From Thamnaconus septentrionalis (Eukaryota > Chordata > Actinopteri > Tetraodontiformes > Monacanthidae): a stretch of 64,000 bases of DNA. Shown piece after piece: positions 56,261-64,000 of the stretch (position 1 is the first letter of the stretch; each line of letters begins with the position of its first letter). The notes below the pieces were generated by a model. That model saw only the letters and a program-made list of their open reading frames with translations. It had not been told where the DNA came from and ran no database searches. A program made the translations under genes and the position numbers. The stretch covers positions 9,486,966-9,550,965 of the forward strand of contig CM020514.1 of assembly GCA_009823395.1 (NCBI GenBank), given 5' to 3'.

Positions 56261-56877
56261 ACCTAACTAAAATCGACTTCATTGGAGTATAACGTCATCA
56301 AAGAGGGACGTCGCATGTGACGCTTCACAATGCAGACTTGTCTTAAAATCACATGTCATCGTTTGTCCTCACCCCCCTTCGTTCATTTCACGTCTCAACG
56401 CATGAACGCCACCAGATAATGACAGCAGCTGAAGGACACACGTCACAGATTGGGCAGAGTAAGACTCGGCCTCCAGCTAGTTAAATGAACACGGAGCTGA
56501 CAGCACACACGTGTTTACTTGTGTACAGCTGTAAACAACTTACGTTGTCAAGGTGACTTCTCAGTCTAAACAAAGCAAATAAACGCTGTAAACGCAAGCT
56601 TGCCAGGCTTTCCGTTTCAGTAAATGGCGGTACAATTCACCGGATAACGACTTAAAACTTACTCTAGGCTAAGTGGCTAAAAGTTAGCCAACAGTTAGCT
56701 AGTGGCTAGCCGACGTGTGCAAGCCAAAACAAATGTTCACCGAACCTGATGAAACCGCAGCCTTAGACATCGGCTGCGTCATTAGCACACAAAACCAAAC
56801 CGAATCGCTTGAGTAATTGTAGGGATACCTGCTTTAGCGTCATTTAGCCACCACTCGTCACCCAGATCATCTCCCAT
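38724..56877 (-). CDS. cmss1: cmss1, Cms1 ribosomal small subunit homolog
   Basis: Exons 56877-56829, 41467-41337, 40500-40429, 40317-40179, 40072-40013, 39909-39807, 39714-39654, 39569-39482, 39212-39124 and 38807-38724 join in phase to 291 aa (human about 279). The family (CMS1 domain) belongs to the nucleolar 90S pre-ribosome and 40S subunit assembly. The protein begins [15 protein letters not shown], followed by an acidic/lysine-rich low-complexity segment with KKKK runs (likely nucleolar targeting), then [69 protein letters not shown] (residues about 222-228, a motif like the one in DEAD-box helicases), and [18 protein letters not shown], ending IKIGLF-like VKIGLF. The first intron is 15.4 kb and contains filip1l on the other strand. 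No frame damage is seen. Confidence 0.94.
39236..39400 (+). repeat. copy of the CCTTTGTGA/TCACAAAGG repeat family (cmss1 intron)
   Basis: It has the core CTTTGTGACATCACAAAGGG at 39283-39302, followed by CTGATTTCTAGAATTG and GGACTTTTCTCATTTCTGGG, the same order as in other copies. Confidence 0.65.
43133..43574. mobile_element. MITE with AGGGATG termini (cmss1 intron 1)
   Basis: The element spans about 43141-43564. The left end AGGGATGCAAATAATTGATT and the reverse complement of the right end (AGGGATGTTAACAATTAATC) form an imperfect terminal inverted repeat, rich in ATCGATTAA. It is flanked by TTTGCATT (43133-43140) and TTTGCATC (43567-43574), with two extra bases (GG) on the right. An 8-bp duplication suggests a hAT-type MITE. 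No coding frame is seen. Confidence 0.65.
46655..46735 (+). repeat. older repeat fragment interrupted by retroposon copy 2
   Basis: AAGAATCCAACAAAACAGCA followed by ACAACCTCCTGCAAAAATAG and GTTTTAGCTTCC matches 22190-22280. It is split from its right side by the retroposon inserted at 46747. Confidence 0.55.
46734..46890 (+). mobile_element. short retroposon, copy 2, with 13-bp target-site duplication
   Basis: The inserted segment 46747-46877 starts GGCCCTGCGATGAACTGGCG and ends in (GATG)n. It is nearly identical to copy 1 at 12764-12889. GGTAGGTAACTCA occurs at 46734-46746 and 46878-46890, a perfect direct repeat. It inserted into an older repeat. Confidence 0.88.
47189..53880 (+). CDS. filip1l: filip1l, filamin A-interacting protein 1-like (nested in cmss1 intron 1)
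   Basis: Exons 47189-47317, 47473-47643, 47841-48019 and 51471-53880 join in phase. With the first in-frame ATG at 47204 the product is 957 aa (human about 1135), so an upstream exon may add N-terminal residues. The family binds filamin and affects migration and WNT signalling; the protein is cytoplasmic and coiled-coil. The N-terminal CortBP2-type segment begins [20 protein letters not shown] and continues [12 protein letters not shown]. The large exon (803 codons) encodes a long Glu/Lys/Leu heptad-rich coiled coil to about residue 660, including [17 protein letters not shown], then Ser/Thr/Pro-rich sequence with conserved [13 protein letters not shown] (about 757), [16 protein letters not shown] and [11 protein letters not shown] (about 907). 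The stop is TAG at 53878. The gene reads opposite to cmss1, as I recall for the mammalian locus. A second promoter is likely at about 50259-50457. Confidence 0.94.
49779..49808. repeat. (GA)n microsatellite
   Basis: About 14 GA units in the large filip1l intron, with related purine sequence to the left. Confidence 0.9.
50042..50082. repeat. (CA)n microsatellite
   Basis: About 20 CA units in the large filip1l intron. Confidence 0.95.
50208..50245. repeat. (CA)n microsatellite preceded by a GCGCGCACGCGC tract
   Basis: It lies 14 bp upstream of the CArG box of the proposed internal filip1l promoter. Confidence 0.95.
50259..50457 (+). promoter_or_regulatory. candidate internal promoter and alternative first exon of filip1l (CArG box)
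   Basis: CCATATAAGG at 50259-50268 is a perfect CArG box (CC(A/T)6GG, the SRF site) and also contains a TATA-like core. About 190 bp downstream a donor CAG|GTAGGAG lies at 50457/50458, so 50290-50457 could be an alternative first exon spliced to the large exon at 51471. Its only ATG-started frame (50335, 34 codons) stops before the donor, so an isoform from here would start within the large exon, at a Met near 51778. SRF control would fit a smooth-muscle or endothelial gene. This is inferred; only the motifs are seen. Confidence 0.45.
53881..54860 (+). other. filip1l 3'UTR
   Basis: This AT-rich region follows the TAG and ends just after AATAAA at 54835-54840, which is followed by a T/GT-rich stretch. 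No other gene is seen. Confidence 0.65.
54835..54840 (+). promoter_or_regulatory. filip1l polyadenylation signal AATAAA
   Basis: A canonical hexamer about 950 nt after the stop codon, with TGTCATTTTTGTTC about 25 nt downstream. Confidence 0.65.
54861..56828. other. cmss1 intron 1, proximal part (no gene)
   Basis: No coding signal is seen. The stretch contains the duplicated ATCT-repeat block at 56144-56290. From about 56400 it becomes more GC/CpG-containing toward cmss1 exon 1. Confidence 0.6.
56144..56290. repeat. (ATCT)n with a 63-bp tandem duplication that includes unique sequence
   Basis: A tetranucleotide run is followed by a 33-bp unique block (ATCACCTAACTAAAATCGAC... to ...GGAGTAT) at 56195-56227. 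Both the run and the block are then repeated, with the second block at 56258-56290. The two unique blocks appear identical. Confidence 0.93.
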
Positions 56878-57010
56878 TTTCGATCCCTGCGACGTCCGTT
56901 CAATCCGAATCTACCGCTGAGAGACGGCGCAGCTGTGGTGCGTTCAGGGTCAGAATGCATGTACAGTAGTATATGTTGTTCATATACTCCATATGACCAA
57001 CACAAGATTA
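56878..57010 (-). promoter_or_regulatory. cmss1 promoter / 5'UTR
   Basis: The sequence directly upstream (on the minus strand) of the cmss1 ATG has several CpGs up to about 56945, as expected of a housekeeping promoter. No TATA box is evident. The boundary is arbitrary. Confidence 0.4.
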
Positions 57011-59580
57011 CCTGGATATTTTCAGGTAACATCAACAAATGTAATAATCGCCATGTCCCAGCAAACCATAACATCCCCTGAACCTCTTTTAAAAATTGGT
57101 TTCTGTCTTTTATATTGTCGTTGCACTGTCTTCCTTTTCTTCTTGTGCTCAATAAATATTTTTGTGTTATGCTGCCATTTTCAGTTAAATGCGAAAAATG
57201 CAGGCTTTTGCATCATTTAATAGGAAGAGGCAAAGAAAATTGGCACTTGATTGAGCACATGAATCTCTAAGTCAAACATAATGCTGCTGCTGCTGCTGCT
57301 GATGATGATTATAAATGTATAAAATAGTAATAATAATATTATTAAGCGTAAGTATTGTAGTGACACTTTTTATGCAACCAATAAGCACTTACAGCTCTTA
57401 TTGAAATGTATTTTTTTTTCTCCAGCCTGTTTTTGTAAACCTGCAGTGCAGCTACAGTTGAAACGGTAGTGCTGAAAAAGCTGTGGGACACATTTTTATC
57501 ATCACTTGCTGGCCGCTTTAATGCCACTTTAAACACTGAAGAAAGAAAGTAGAAGAGTCAGAACGTAGAGGAGGAGGACATATTTGGAAATGTGTCCTCT
57601 TTTCTGCAGCTGCGGCGGGGAGGCGGGACATGTCCTCTGGGAGTAATTGCACGGTTCTTTTTGTTTCTGTTGAAATTACACATTTTTGTTTTTTTGTTTT
57701 TTCCTTGCAAAGGGTCTAAGCCTTTGATTAAAGGTTCACTCTGAAAAAGAACCGACTGATTGCTGAGAGAATTAGAAGGGTATCACAATGGGGATGCCAT
57801 GTAACCCTCCAAATTGATTGAAAACAACAAACCATAAGAGAGAAGAGCAGAATAGCGTCAACACATTGCGCCAAGGTCTGCCAATGCACACGCAGGGCAA
57901 ATTAACCTGAATGGCCGCTACATGTGTAATTCAGCATCACTGCTGCAAAACACAGGCCCTGCTCTCATCTATCATTCTGTCGGTTCATTGTCTGGCTGTA
58001 TTTCCACTCTGAGCAATTTGCGAATACACAACCGCATTTCACCTTAGGCCTTGGGAAAATTCCTGAGACAAGTAAGTGTTTAAAATGAATATGTGCGCAT
58101 AGCAGAGCGTGCACTTGAAAAGAGAGCATAACTTGCACGATTGAGCTCATTAACTTGGAATCCTACTGCCTCCAACTTTGCCAGAGGATGCAAAGACAGA
58201 AAGTCAGACTTGGAGGGAGCTGGTCAGAGACAGTGAGGGCAAGCCAAAATATGGAAACTGTTCATCTTATCTTGAATGTATTAGAATGTTTTTCCAAATA
58301 TAATTTTGAATTTTTATGGAGACAAACTGGCTTTCACAGCAAGCGAAAGATCAATAGCCATTTATTTTCATCTATCTCTTGGCAAGAAATGTTTTCTTCC
58401 AATGATACTCAACTGCCTTTTTTTTTTTTTTAAACTAACGCCATCAATAAATGCATTGCCTCGACTGGCCTGCGCTGATGGATGCATTCCGTTTTTGTTT
58501 GTGCGATGCTTGCAGAGAAGCACAAAAAGATGAACAGTGGAGAGATGTGAATAAAAACGGAGAATGACTTGCGAGTTTGCTGAAATAGACGAGCGTCTTT
58601 GTAATTAAAGGCGGACAGCTGTCTCTTCAGGCCTGTCTGATTGCACGCTGTGGAGCACTGGTGTTAATGTGTTTATTTTGTTGTGAGCAGCTGTTCCTCT
58701 GCTTTCTCATTTTAATGATCACAAGAAGAAGGGGAAGACAGCATTTTTAGTTTTGGTTGCATTTTCCTCTTTCACACCCCCCTCGTGAATATGATGAAAA
58801 TTTCAGAGGCGAGCGCGAGTGAGATCGGGCCCAGACTAATTATGGGTTCGAAGAAGCTTAACACTGATTGCTGCTCATATACAAAGGTGAATATTTACTT
58901 GCTATATTCTAGGAAAAAATATGAGGGAGGGAGTTTTTTGTGTGCTGTAATCAAAACAGAAACTATGTACCTTTTTTTTAAAAAAAGAAAAAAAAGAATC
59001 AGTCATCAAGTTTGTTTTTCCGTGCGGAAAAACTCAACTTTAACAGAGGAAAACAAATAATTCTTTGCCTCCCCAATTGTGTGATAAGTTTCCCCCAAGG
59101 TGAACAAAGTGCTTTGTTCATCCGTCCACGACAGCCCTCTGAATTTTAATTAGAAGATATAAACAAAAACTGATGATTCAATCGAATGCGCGGTGAAATA
59201 CAGTCGGTGCCACAGCGAGAGCGCGGGGTCAGCGCTGCGGCCAGACACTTGACAGCAAATGCGTGGCCGAAGGCAAACAAACAGGAAGTGACCTTGAGCT
59301 TTCCAAAACTTCGCCACGCGCAACTTCAGATGCAAGCTACAACTGTATTCATGAGCATCTGCCTGAGCCTGACCTGCCGGAAGAAGCACTGCATTCTAAA
59401 GACTTGGCAAATGTTAATCTGTTGCTCGACTGACTTTCTTTCTTTTATATATATTTATTTGTCACCGAAAAAATAGGCGCCTCAGAAGAATTTTTTATTA
59501 AAGTGTGAAATGAGTCATTTTAAAATGCTAAAATCTGAGCCATCTGTTTTGATAAATTCATTCATGTTGTCTTCCAGTGT
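57011..59580. other. intergenic region upstream of cmss1, no gene seen
   Basis: No frame with recognisable similarity is found. The balanced-complexity stretch at about 58540-58700 looks unlike decayed repeat and could be conserved non-coding sequence, but that needs an alignment. Confidence 0.55.
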
Positions 59581-59627
59581 CCACAGCGTAAAGGCTCGAC
59601 AGAAGGCACCGCCGCACAGACGCAGTC

Positions 59628-59894
59628 ATGGCGAAGGTCCACGTCACTGTCAGCCCCACCAACTGTCCGACCGCACAGGTCACGGATGCACCTGATGGAA
59701 ACAGCACACTGCAAAGCGTCCTGGAGATGGAAAGGACAGACGACACCGTGTCATGCTGTAACCTCTCCACGTCTGAGATGTTGCGTCATGACACCGTGTC
59801 CGGAGGCATCTTCATACCATTGGCTGACTTTCTGAAAGCACTGGCCAAGAGAAACAGAGAGGGCTGCAGGGAAGGATTCTGGGTGATGAGTTGA
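59628..59894 (+). CDS. unrecognised 88-aa open reading frame (candidate small gene)
   Basis: The frame starts at an ATG in good context (gtcATGG). About 50 nt upstream is a convincing splice acceptor (TTGTCTTCCAG at 59567-59577), so it could be the coding exon of a spliced transcript. The product begins MAKVHVTVSPTNCPTAQVTD, is Thr/Ser/Cys-containing with one NST sequon, and ends in a basic stretch (LKALAKRNREGCREGFW). It has no signal peptide, membrane span or domain that I recognise. No nearby AATAAA was found. It may be a chance frame. Confidence 0.25.
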   Translation: MAKVHVTVSPTNCPTAQVTDAPDGNSTLQSVLEMERTDDTVSCCNLSTSEMLRHDTVSGGIFIPLADFLKALAKRNREGCREGFWVMS

Positions 59895-62281
59895 CCCCAG
59901 GAAATGTTTGCATTTATCAACCTTATCATCAGATTTGTGCAGACAGACCTTCGTGGCGTAAGACAAACTTTACTGTCACAACACTGTTAAGGTTTGTGAA
60001 AACAGTAGGGACTTGTATGCACATCTTTTGGACTGTCCAGAAGTTTTCCCTCACTTGTGGTCTGATTGATTCCTTGTTCACCAGGTATGCTGCTGTTAAA
60101 TGGCAACTCTACCATCATGCTAGTCAAAAGAAAGTACTACATGCTCAAGTAGCTGCATTTGACAAATGAAAATGTTCTTTTCTTCATTCTTGAGATGCAA
60201 AAAAACAACAAGTTTTTAACAATTGCTATGAGAAGACTTACAACTTAAGCGGCTAACAGCTGGGAATGTCAGGCTTTAGTTGCACTTTAGTCGTTTTTGC
60301 ATATTCTATCAGATAAAAACAGAAAACAAGCCCCGCATGCTTTTTTGCTGAATGCCACCGCCTGTCATGCTAATCAGTTCATCTGGCACAAAGCCTTTCC
60401 ACGCAATTAAATCGAACGTTGTTATCGGCTTCTCAAGACATGCGCTCCCGCTCCCGCCATTGTCATCTCCGTGGTAGCTTTGTCTCTCCGGCGTGCAGTG
60501 CAGTACATTTGCTGCCACGTGTGAGACCTCTTAATATGAGGCCGCAGCTGGCTGATGGTTGCAGACAGCAGAGACTCTGCAGCGAACCGAGCGACACGAC
60601 ATCTTCTGCCCTCACTAATTATGGTAAGTGACGAGAGTGATTGTTGTTAGCCGCAGCAGTGACAGCGATAAAGGGCCCTGGGCCACCCACGCAGATGGCA
60701 GACTCACGGCACATACATACTTGTTTTTCTTTCTTTCTTTTTTTCCTTTTGCCTCAGCACTCATGTCACGGAAACGGCGAACAAGGTGAGAGGAGACGTG
60801 TAACGCGGTGCAGTTGTCAAACAGCAACTTCCTGTCCTGAAAGGAGGGCCAGGACAGTTGGAATAGAAAGGAGCACCTGGCTTCTGTCGTGATAAAATCA
60901 GACTGTTGGTGAGTACTGCTCGAGAACTCGCTAGTGGAGCAAATGTTAAAAAAAAAAAGTGTGAGCAAATCCTTTGGCGTCAAAATATGATAAATTTGTG
61001 GCCCTGATGTCACGTAAAGAGACACAAAACAGGTCTTTCATGTCTTGTTGGAACCACCCTGGGTTCATCTGAATGACAACTGAATATCATATAAATGGCA
61101 TTTATCACCCCTGTCTTTTTTGAAATCGAGTCATGTAATGCAATTCAGCAGCAGCACGTTTTCAGTCAAGATTTTTTTTTTTTGCATAGTTAATTTCTCC
61201 TGTAAACATCTCGAATGAAAAAGAACACCATTAACTGGTCTAACGGCCGCTCACCTCCGATGCCCTCCACTTTAAAACCCTATGTAAACAAGTCATCACT
61301 CATGAATGCGGAAGCGTACGGCGAGATAGCCTGTCACACTCGGGGGGGCAATAAGACGGCGAATGAAGAGGCTGGTCGCGACGCCCCCCCCCGGAATAAA
61401 TGGCGAAAAGAATAAGTTGACTGATCCGCCGAGAGCTAGAGTGGCGACAAGCAGACAGATTACGGCAACACTGAATCGCTTCCCCATTTGATCCTTTTCC
61501 CGCTTGCCCACCTCTCTCTTATTTAGGCACAAACTAGTCCCACCCCCTGTCGCCAGAAGCAACACGCATGCACTGTTAATTGATTCAGGAGGTCACAGGC
61601 ACAGGCTGAACATTAACATGGAGGCCTTGTCGGAGCAGCCGCCGCGGGGAATTTGCAAAAAAAGTGCAAATGAGGTCGAATGCCGTCCTGAGCGACGCCA
61701 TTAGGACTTCACTTCTGCCCGCTATTGTGTAGGTGTGTGGTGTCATAATGCTATTAAAGAATCATCTGCTGTGCTGTGCTAGTTCAGTGTGTTCCATTGC
61801 GATCCAACCCACCAAAAAAGTCAAATTGGCCACGAAAAACTAAAATCCTGGTTTCAACAACAACAACAACAAAAGGAAATAGGTATTTTGCTGCTTGGTG
61901 CGCGCGCTGAGAGTCCACCAGTGTCTCACTTAACTCTGGGCGCCACAGCAATTCATTTTCTGATGTGAGCGGAGATACTGGCGGCGAGGAACCACGTCGC
62001 GGGGGTTTCTAAAAAAGACGTGCCGGCGACAAAGATTTGTCTTGTCACTTGTCCTCTTGCAGGTTCTCCGCCAGCTTATTACCATTTTACAATCAGCCCA
62101 TGAGCAGCTGCTTCCGTTGATAACGGCTTGATGTATTTGTCTGTAATTGTGGGATGATGGCCGAGACTTAATGCATGCGGGCATGTACAGAATCGTAACT
62201 CGCCGCTCGCCGGTTCGGAAAGACTGTTATCTCGGGCCCTCTTTACCTGTGTAAACACTCCGGGAATGCCACGCAACATCT

Positions 62282-62283
62282 TT

Positions 62284-62322
<39 letters not shown>

Positions 62323-62326
62323 TTTT
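62282..62326. repeat. (CT)n microsatellite
   Basis: An almost pure CT run flanked by T runs. Confidence 0.93.
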
Positions 62327-63039
62327 TGCCTCCTCACATCAACGGAAAACTTAATCAGCGCCCCAAATAAACCAGCCCCAAAAAACTCTCAGCGCTTTTG
62401 GGAGAGGGTATTTTACAAGAAGCTGCACAATGGATTATATTATTGTGCTGCTCTGCTGTTGTCGGTGATAAGGGGAGGAAAAGCACACTCCCAGCAGAAT
62501 CTAATGGGACGACATCTGCATAGTGTTGTCAAAATAATTGAAATTGCACTTCAAGCCTCCCCCCCTCCAAATGACTGTGGCTGTGCAAAATTGGCTTGTT
62601 TGATGTGAATTTACAACATTAATCTCCCGCAAATTATTATCATCATTATTATTATTATTTTACGCGGCCTTCATGCAAGTCATTACAGCCCCTCGTCGCG
62701 CTGTTTGAAATGTTGCTGCGGAGGAAATCTCGGCAGGCTACGACTTCACTTGTGCTTTGTGATAAAACCAAAAAGCTAATGTTCAAATCTAGCAGCGAGC
62801 TCAGCACCGTAGTCAGAGCAAGGTTTCCCCAGTATTAATGCATCCAATTATGCAATGCAAAAGGTCCTGTGGCAAATCTGCTTACATATCTCATGCCATT
62901 AATCGTCCTAAAAGCTTTCTCAGAAAACAGCAGATTTAACTCAGTGTTTACATTTTGCTTTCCTGCTTTTTTCTGCAAGAAGAACAGACAACAGTCTCAG
63001 AGGAGAAAATCAGAGCAACAGAAATCAGACTTGCAGCAT

Positions 63040-63230
63040 TGTCACTGATCTGGGAGAGCTATCAGTGGCGTACCAGGTCCCTTTGTGACATCACAAAAGG
63101 CACCGCAGCTGTGTTCTTTCGTGCCGATGTTCTTGGAGCCAGCAAAATGAAATAGAGGATGTACTTTTCTCATTTCTGCCTAGTTTGCCGGCAGGCTGGA
63201 GACAGATACCGTTAGAAAAGATAATGAAGG
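63040..63230 (+). repeat. copy of the CCTTTGTGA/TCACAAAGG repeat family
   Basis: The core CCCTTTGTGACATCACAAAA lies at 63079-63098, followed about 60 nt later by TACTTTTCTCATTTCTGCC, the same order as in the 39236 copy. Confidence 0.6.
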
Positions 63231-64000
63231 TTGAGTTTTATTGGGTCCTTTTTGTTTGTGCTCTTCCTGATGGCCTGAACGCCACTTTTTTCTTGGCTAC
63301 TTAAAAGCCCTTCCCACCACTTTTGATCTCAAAGTAGGTCTGTGTGGATGATTAAAGATACCGCGGTGCCGCAGTGGGGGAAAAAAAACAACAAAAAAAC
63401 AAAACAAAAACTGCAACTAATCACGTCACATTAGTTTCTTGGCTTGGAGGAGGTGCATTTGGAAAAGAGGGAACGCTTGGCAGAGGCAGTGGAGAAAATG
63501 ATTTCAGTGAACCGGGTTGCTTGCTTGTCTCCCCCCTCGGCCACACTGAGGTTGACTGATCACGCCGCGGCCAGTAGATGGTGCTAAGATTCTCCTCGTG
63601 CTTCCTTCAGGGACAGAGTGCGGGCATGAACATGGAACCGTTTGAAGGCATGTTGACTGGGGGCGTGTTCACATGTGAAGCCACTCCCACGACGCCTGTC
63701 CGCCCTGTCGGCTGAATGGGGAGCAGAAGTCTTCTTCTTTGAGCTGTTTACTTTTGTTGGAGGGCAGGGTAGGACGGGACCTGCTGCTCGGAGGCAAACC
63801 ACACTAGGCCGCGTCCCTCCAGGCCCCCGTGGTGATCTGGCGCTTTAGATGCCTCGTTTTTTTCTTCTTCTTCTTTTGGGTGGGGGGTAAGCTCCGCACA
63901 GTGGGACCAGAGTCGGCCTTTGAGGCATAGCGAGCGCGTCTCTTCTTTCCTCTCCTCCTTTGCCTCAGTTTTTATCTCCCCCTCTCATACTTGCCCCAGC

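Larger units (their letters stand above)
59895..64000. other. intergenic region to the window end, no gene seen
   Basis: Only simple repeats ((CT)n at 62282-62326, (ATT)n at 62635-62662) and one dispersed repeat copy (63040-63230) are evident. Several stretches, for example 60450-60630 and 62560-62760, have ordinary composition but carry no convincing exon. Confidence 0.5.

Noticed and set aside
56820..56828. cmss1 intron 1 donor GTATCCCTA as a second U12 intron
   Set aside because: It mismatches the U12 donor at its end, and no CCTTRAC-like branch site is found near the acceptor at 41468.

Overview
This window is vertebrate nuclear DNA, most likely from a ray-finned (teleost, probably percomorph) fish. 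The evidence is intron-split vertebrate genes with compact introns, very dense dinucleotide microsatellites, a hAT element with Tol2-like ends, and short retroposon copies with the 3' tail typical of fish genomes. The gene set matches the neighbourhood I recall from human 3q12 (COL8A1, DCBLD2, CMSS1 with FILIP1L nested inside it, TMEM30C), and the relative strands agree as well. No prokaryotic or viral features were seen.

Layout. Positions 1-1688 (minus) hold the 5' coding part of a type VIII collagen alpha-1 gene (col8a1), which runs off the left edge. Positions 1689-17922 are about 16 kb without a recognisable gene; they hold microsatellites, a 22-bp perfect inverted repeat and a short retroposon with an intact target-site duplication. 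Positions 17923-34430 (plus) hold complete dcbld2 in 15 coding exons. Convergent to it, 35431-37922 (minus) holds tmem30c in 7 exons, a CDC50-type lipid-flippase subunit. Positions 38724-56877 (minus) hold cmss1 in 10 exons, a small-subunit ribosome biogenesis factor. The 15.4-kb first intron of cmss1 contains filip1l on the opposite strand (47189 to about 54860). Positions 56878-64000 are intergenic, with one weak 88-codon candidate ORF.

The genes do not form a single pathway. dcbld2 and filip1l are linked to vascular, smooth-muscle and adhesion biology, col8a1 is a matrix collagen, and tmem30c and cmss1 are cell-biological genes. The cmss1/filip1l nesting appears to be an old vertebrate arrangement.

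The points most worth a second look are: (a) three apparent single-base insertions that break the dcbld2 frame although both sides of each break stay conserved, most easily explained as consensus errors; (b) two GC-AG introns in dcbld2; (c) an 82-nt U12-type intron in tmem30c; (d) a likely internal promoter of filip1l with a perfect CArG box; (e) two near-identical ~126-131 bp retroposons that share the same 5' start and each have 13-bp target-site duplications; (f) a Tol2-like hAT MITE just upstream of the last dcbld2 exon; (g) a multi-copy repeat family built around a CCTTTGTGA/TCACAAAGG inverted repeat. I found no convincing evidence of a wholly new biological system. All exon limits come from splice motifs, phase and similarity recalled from known families; no search could be run.
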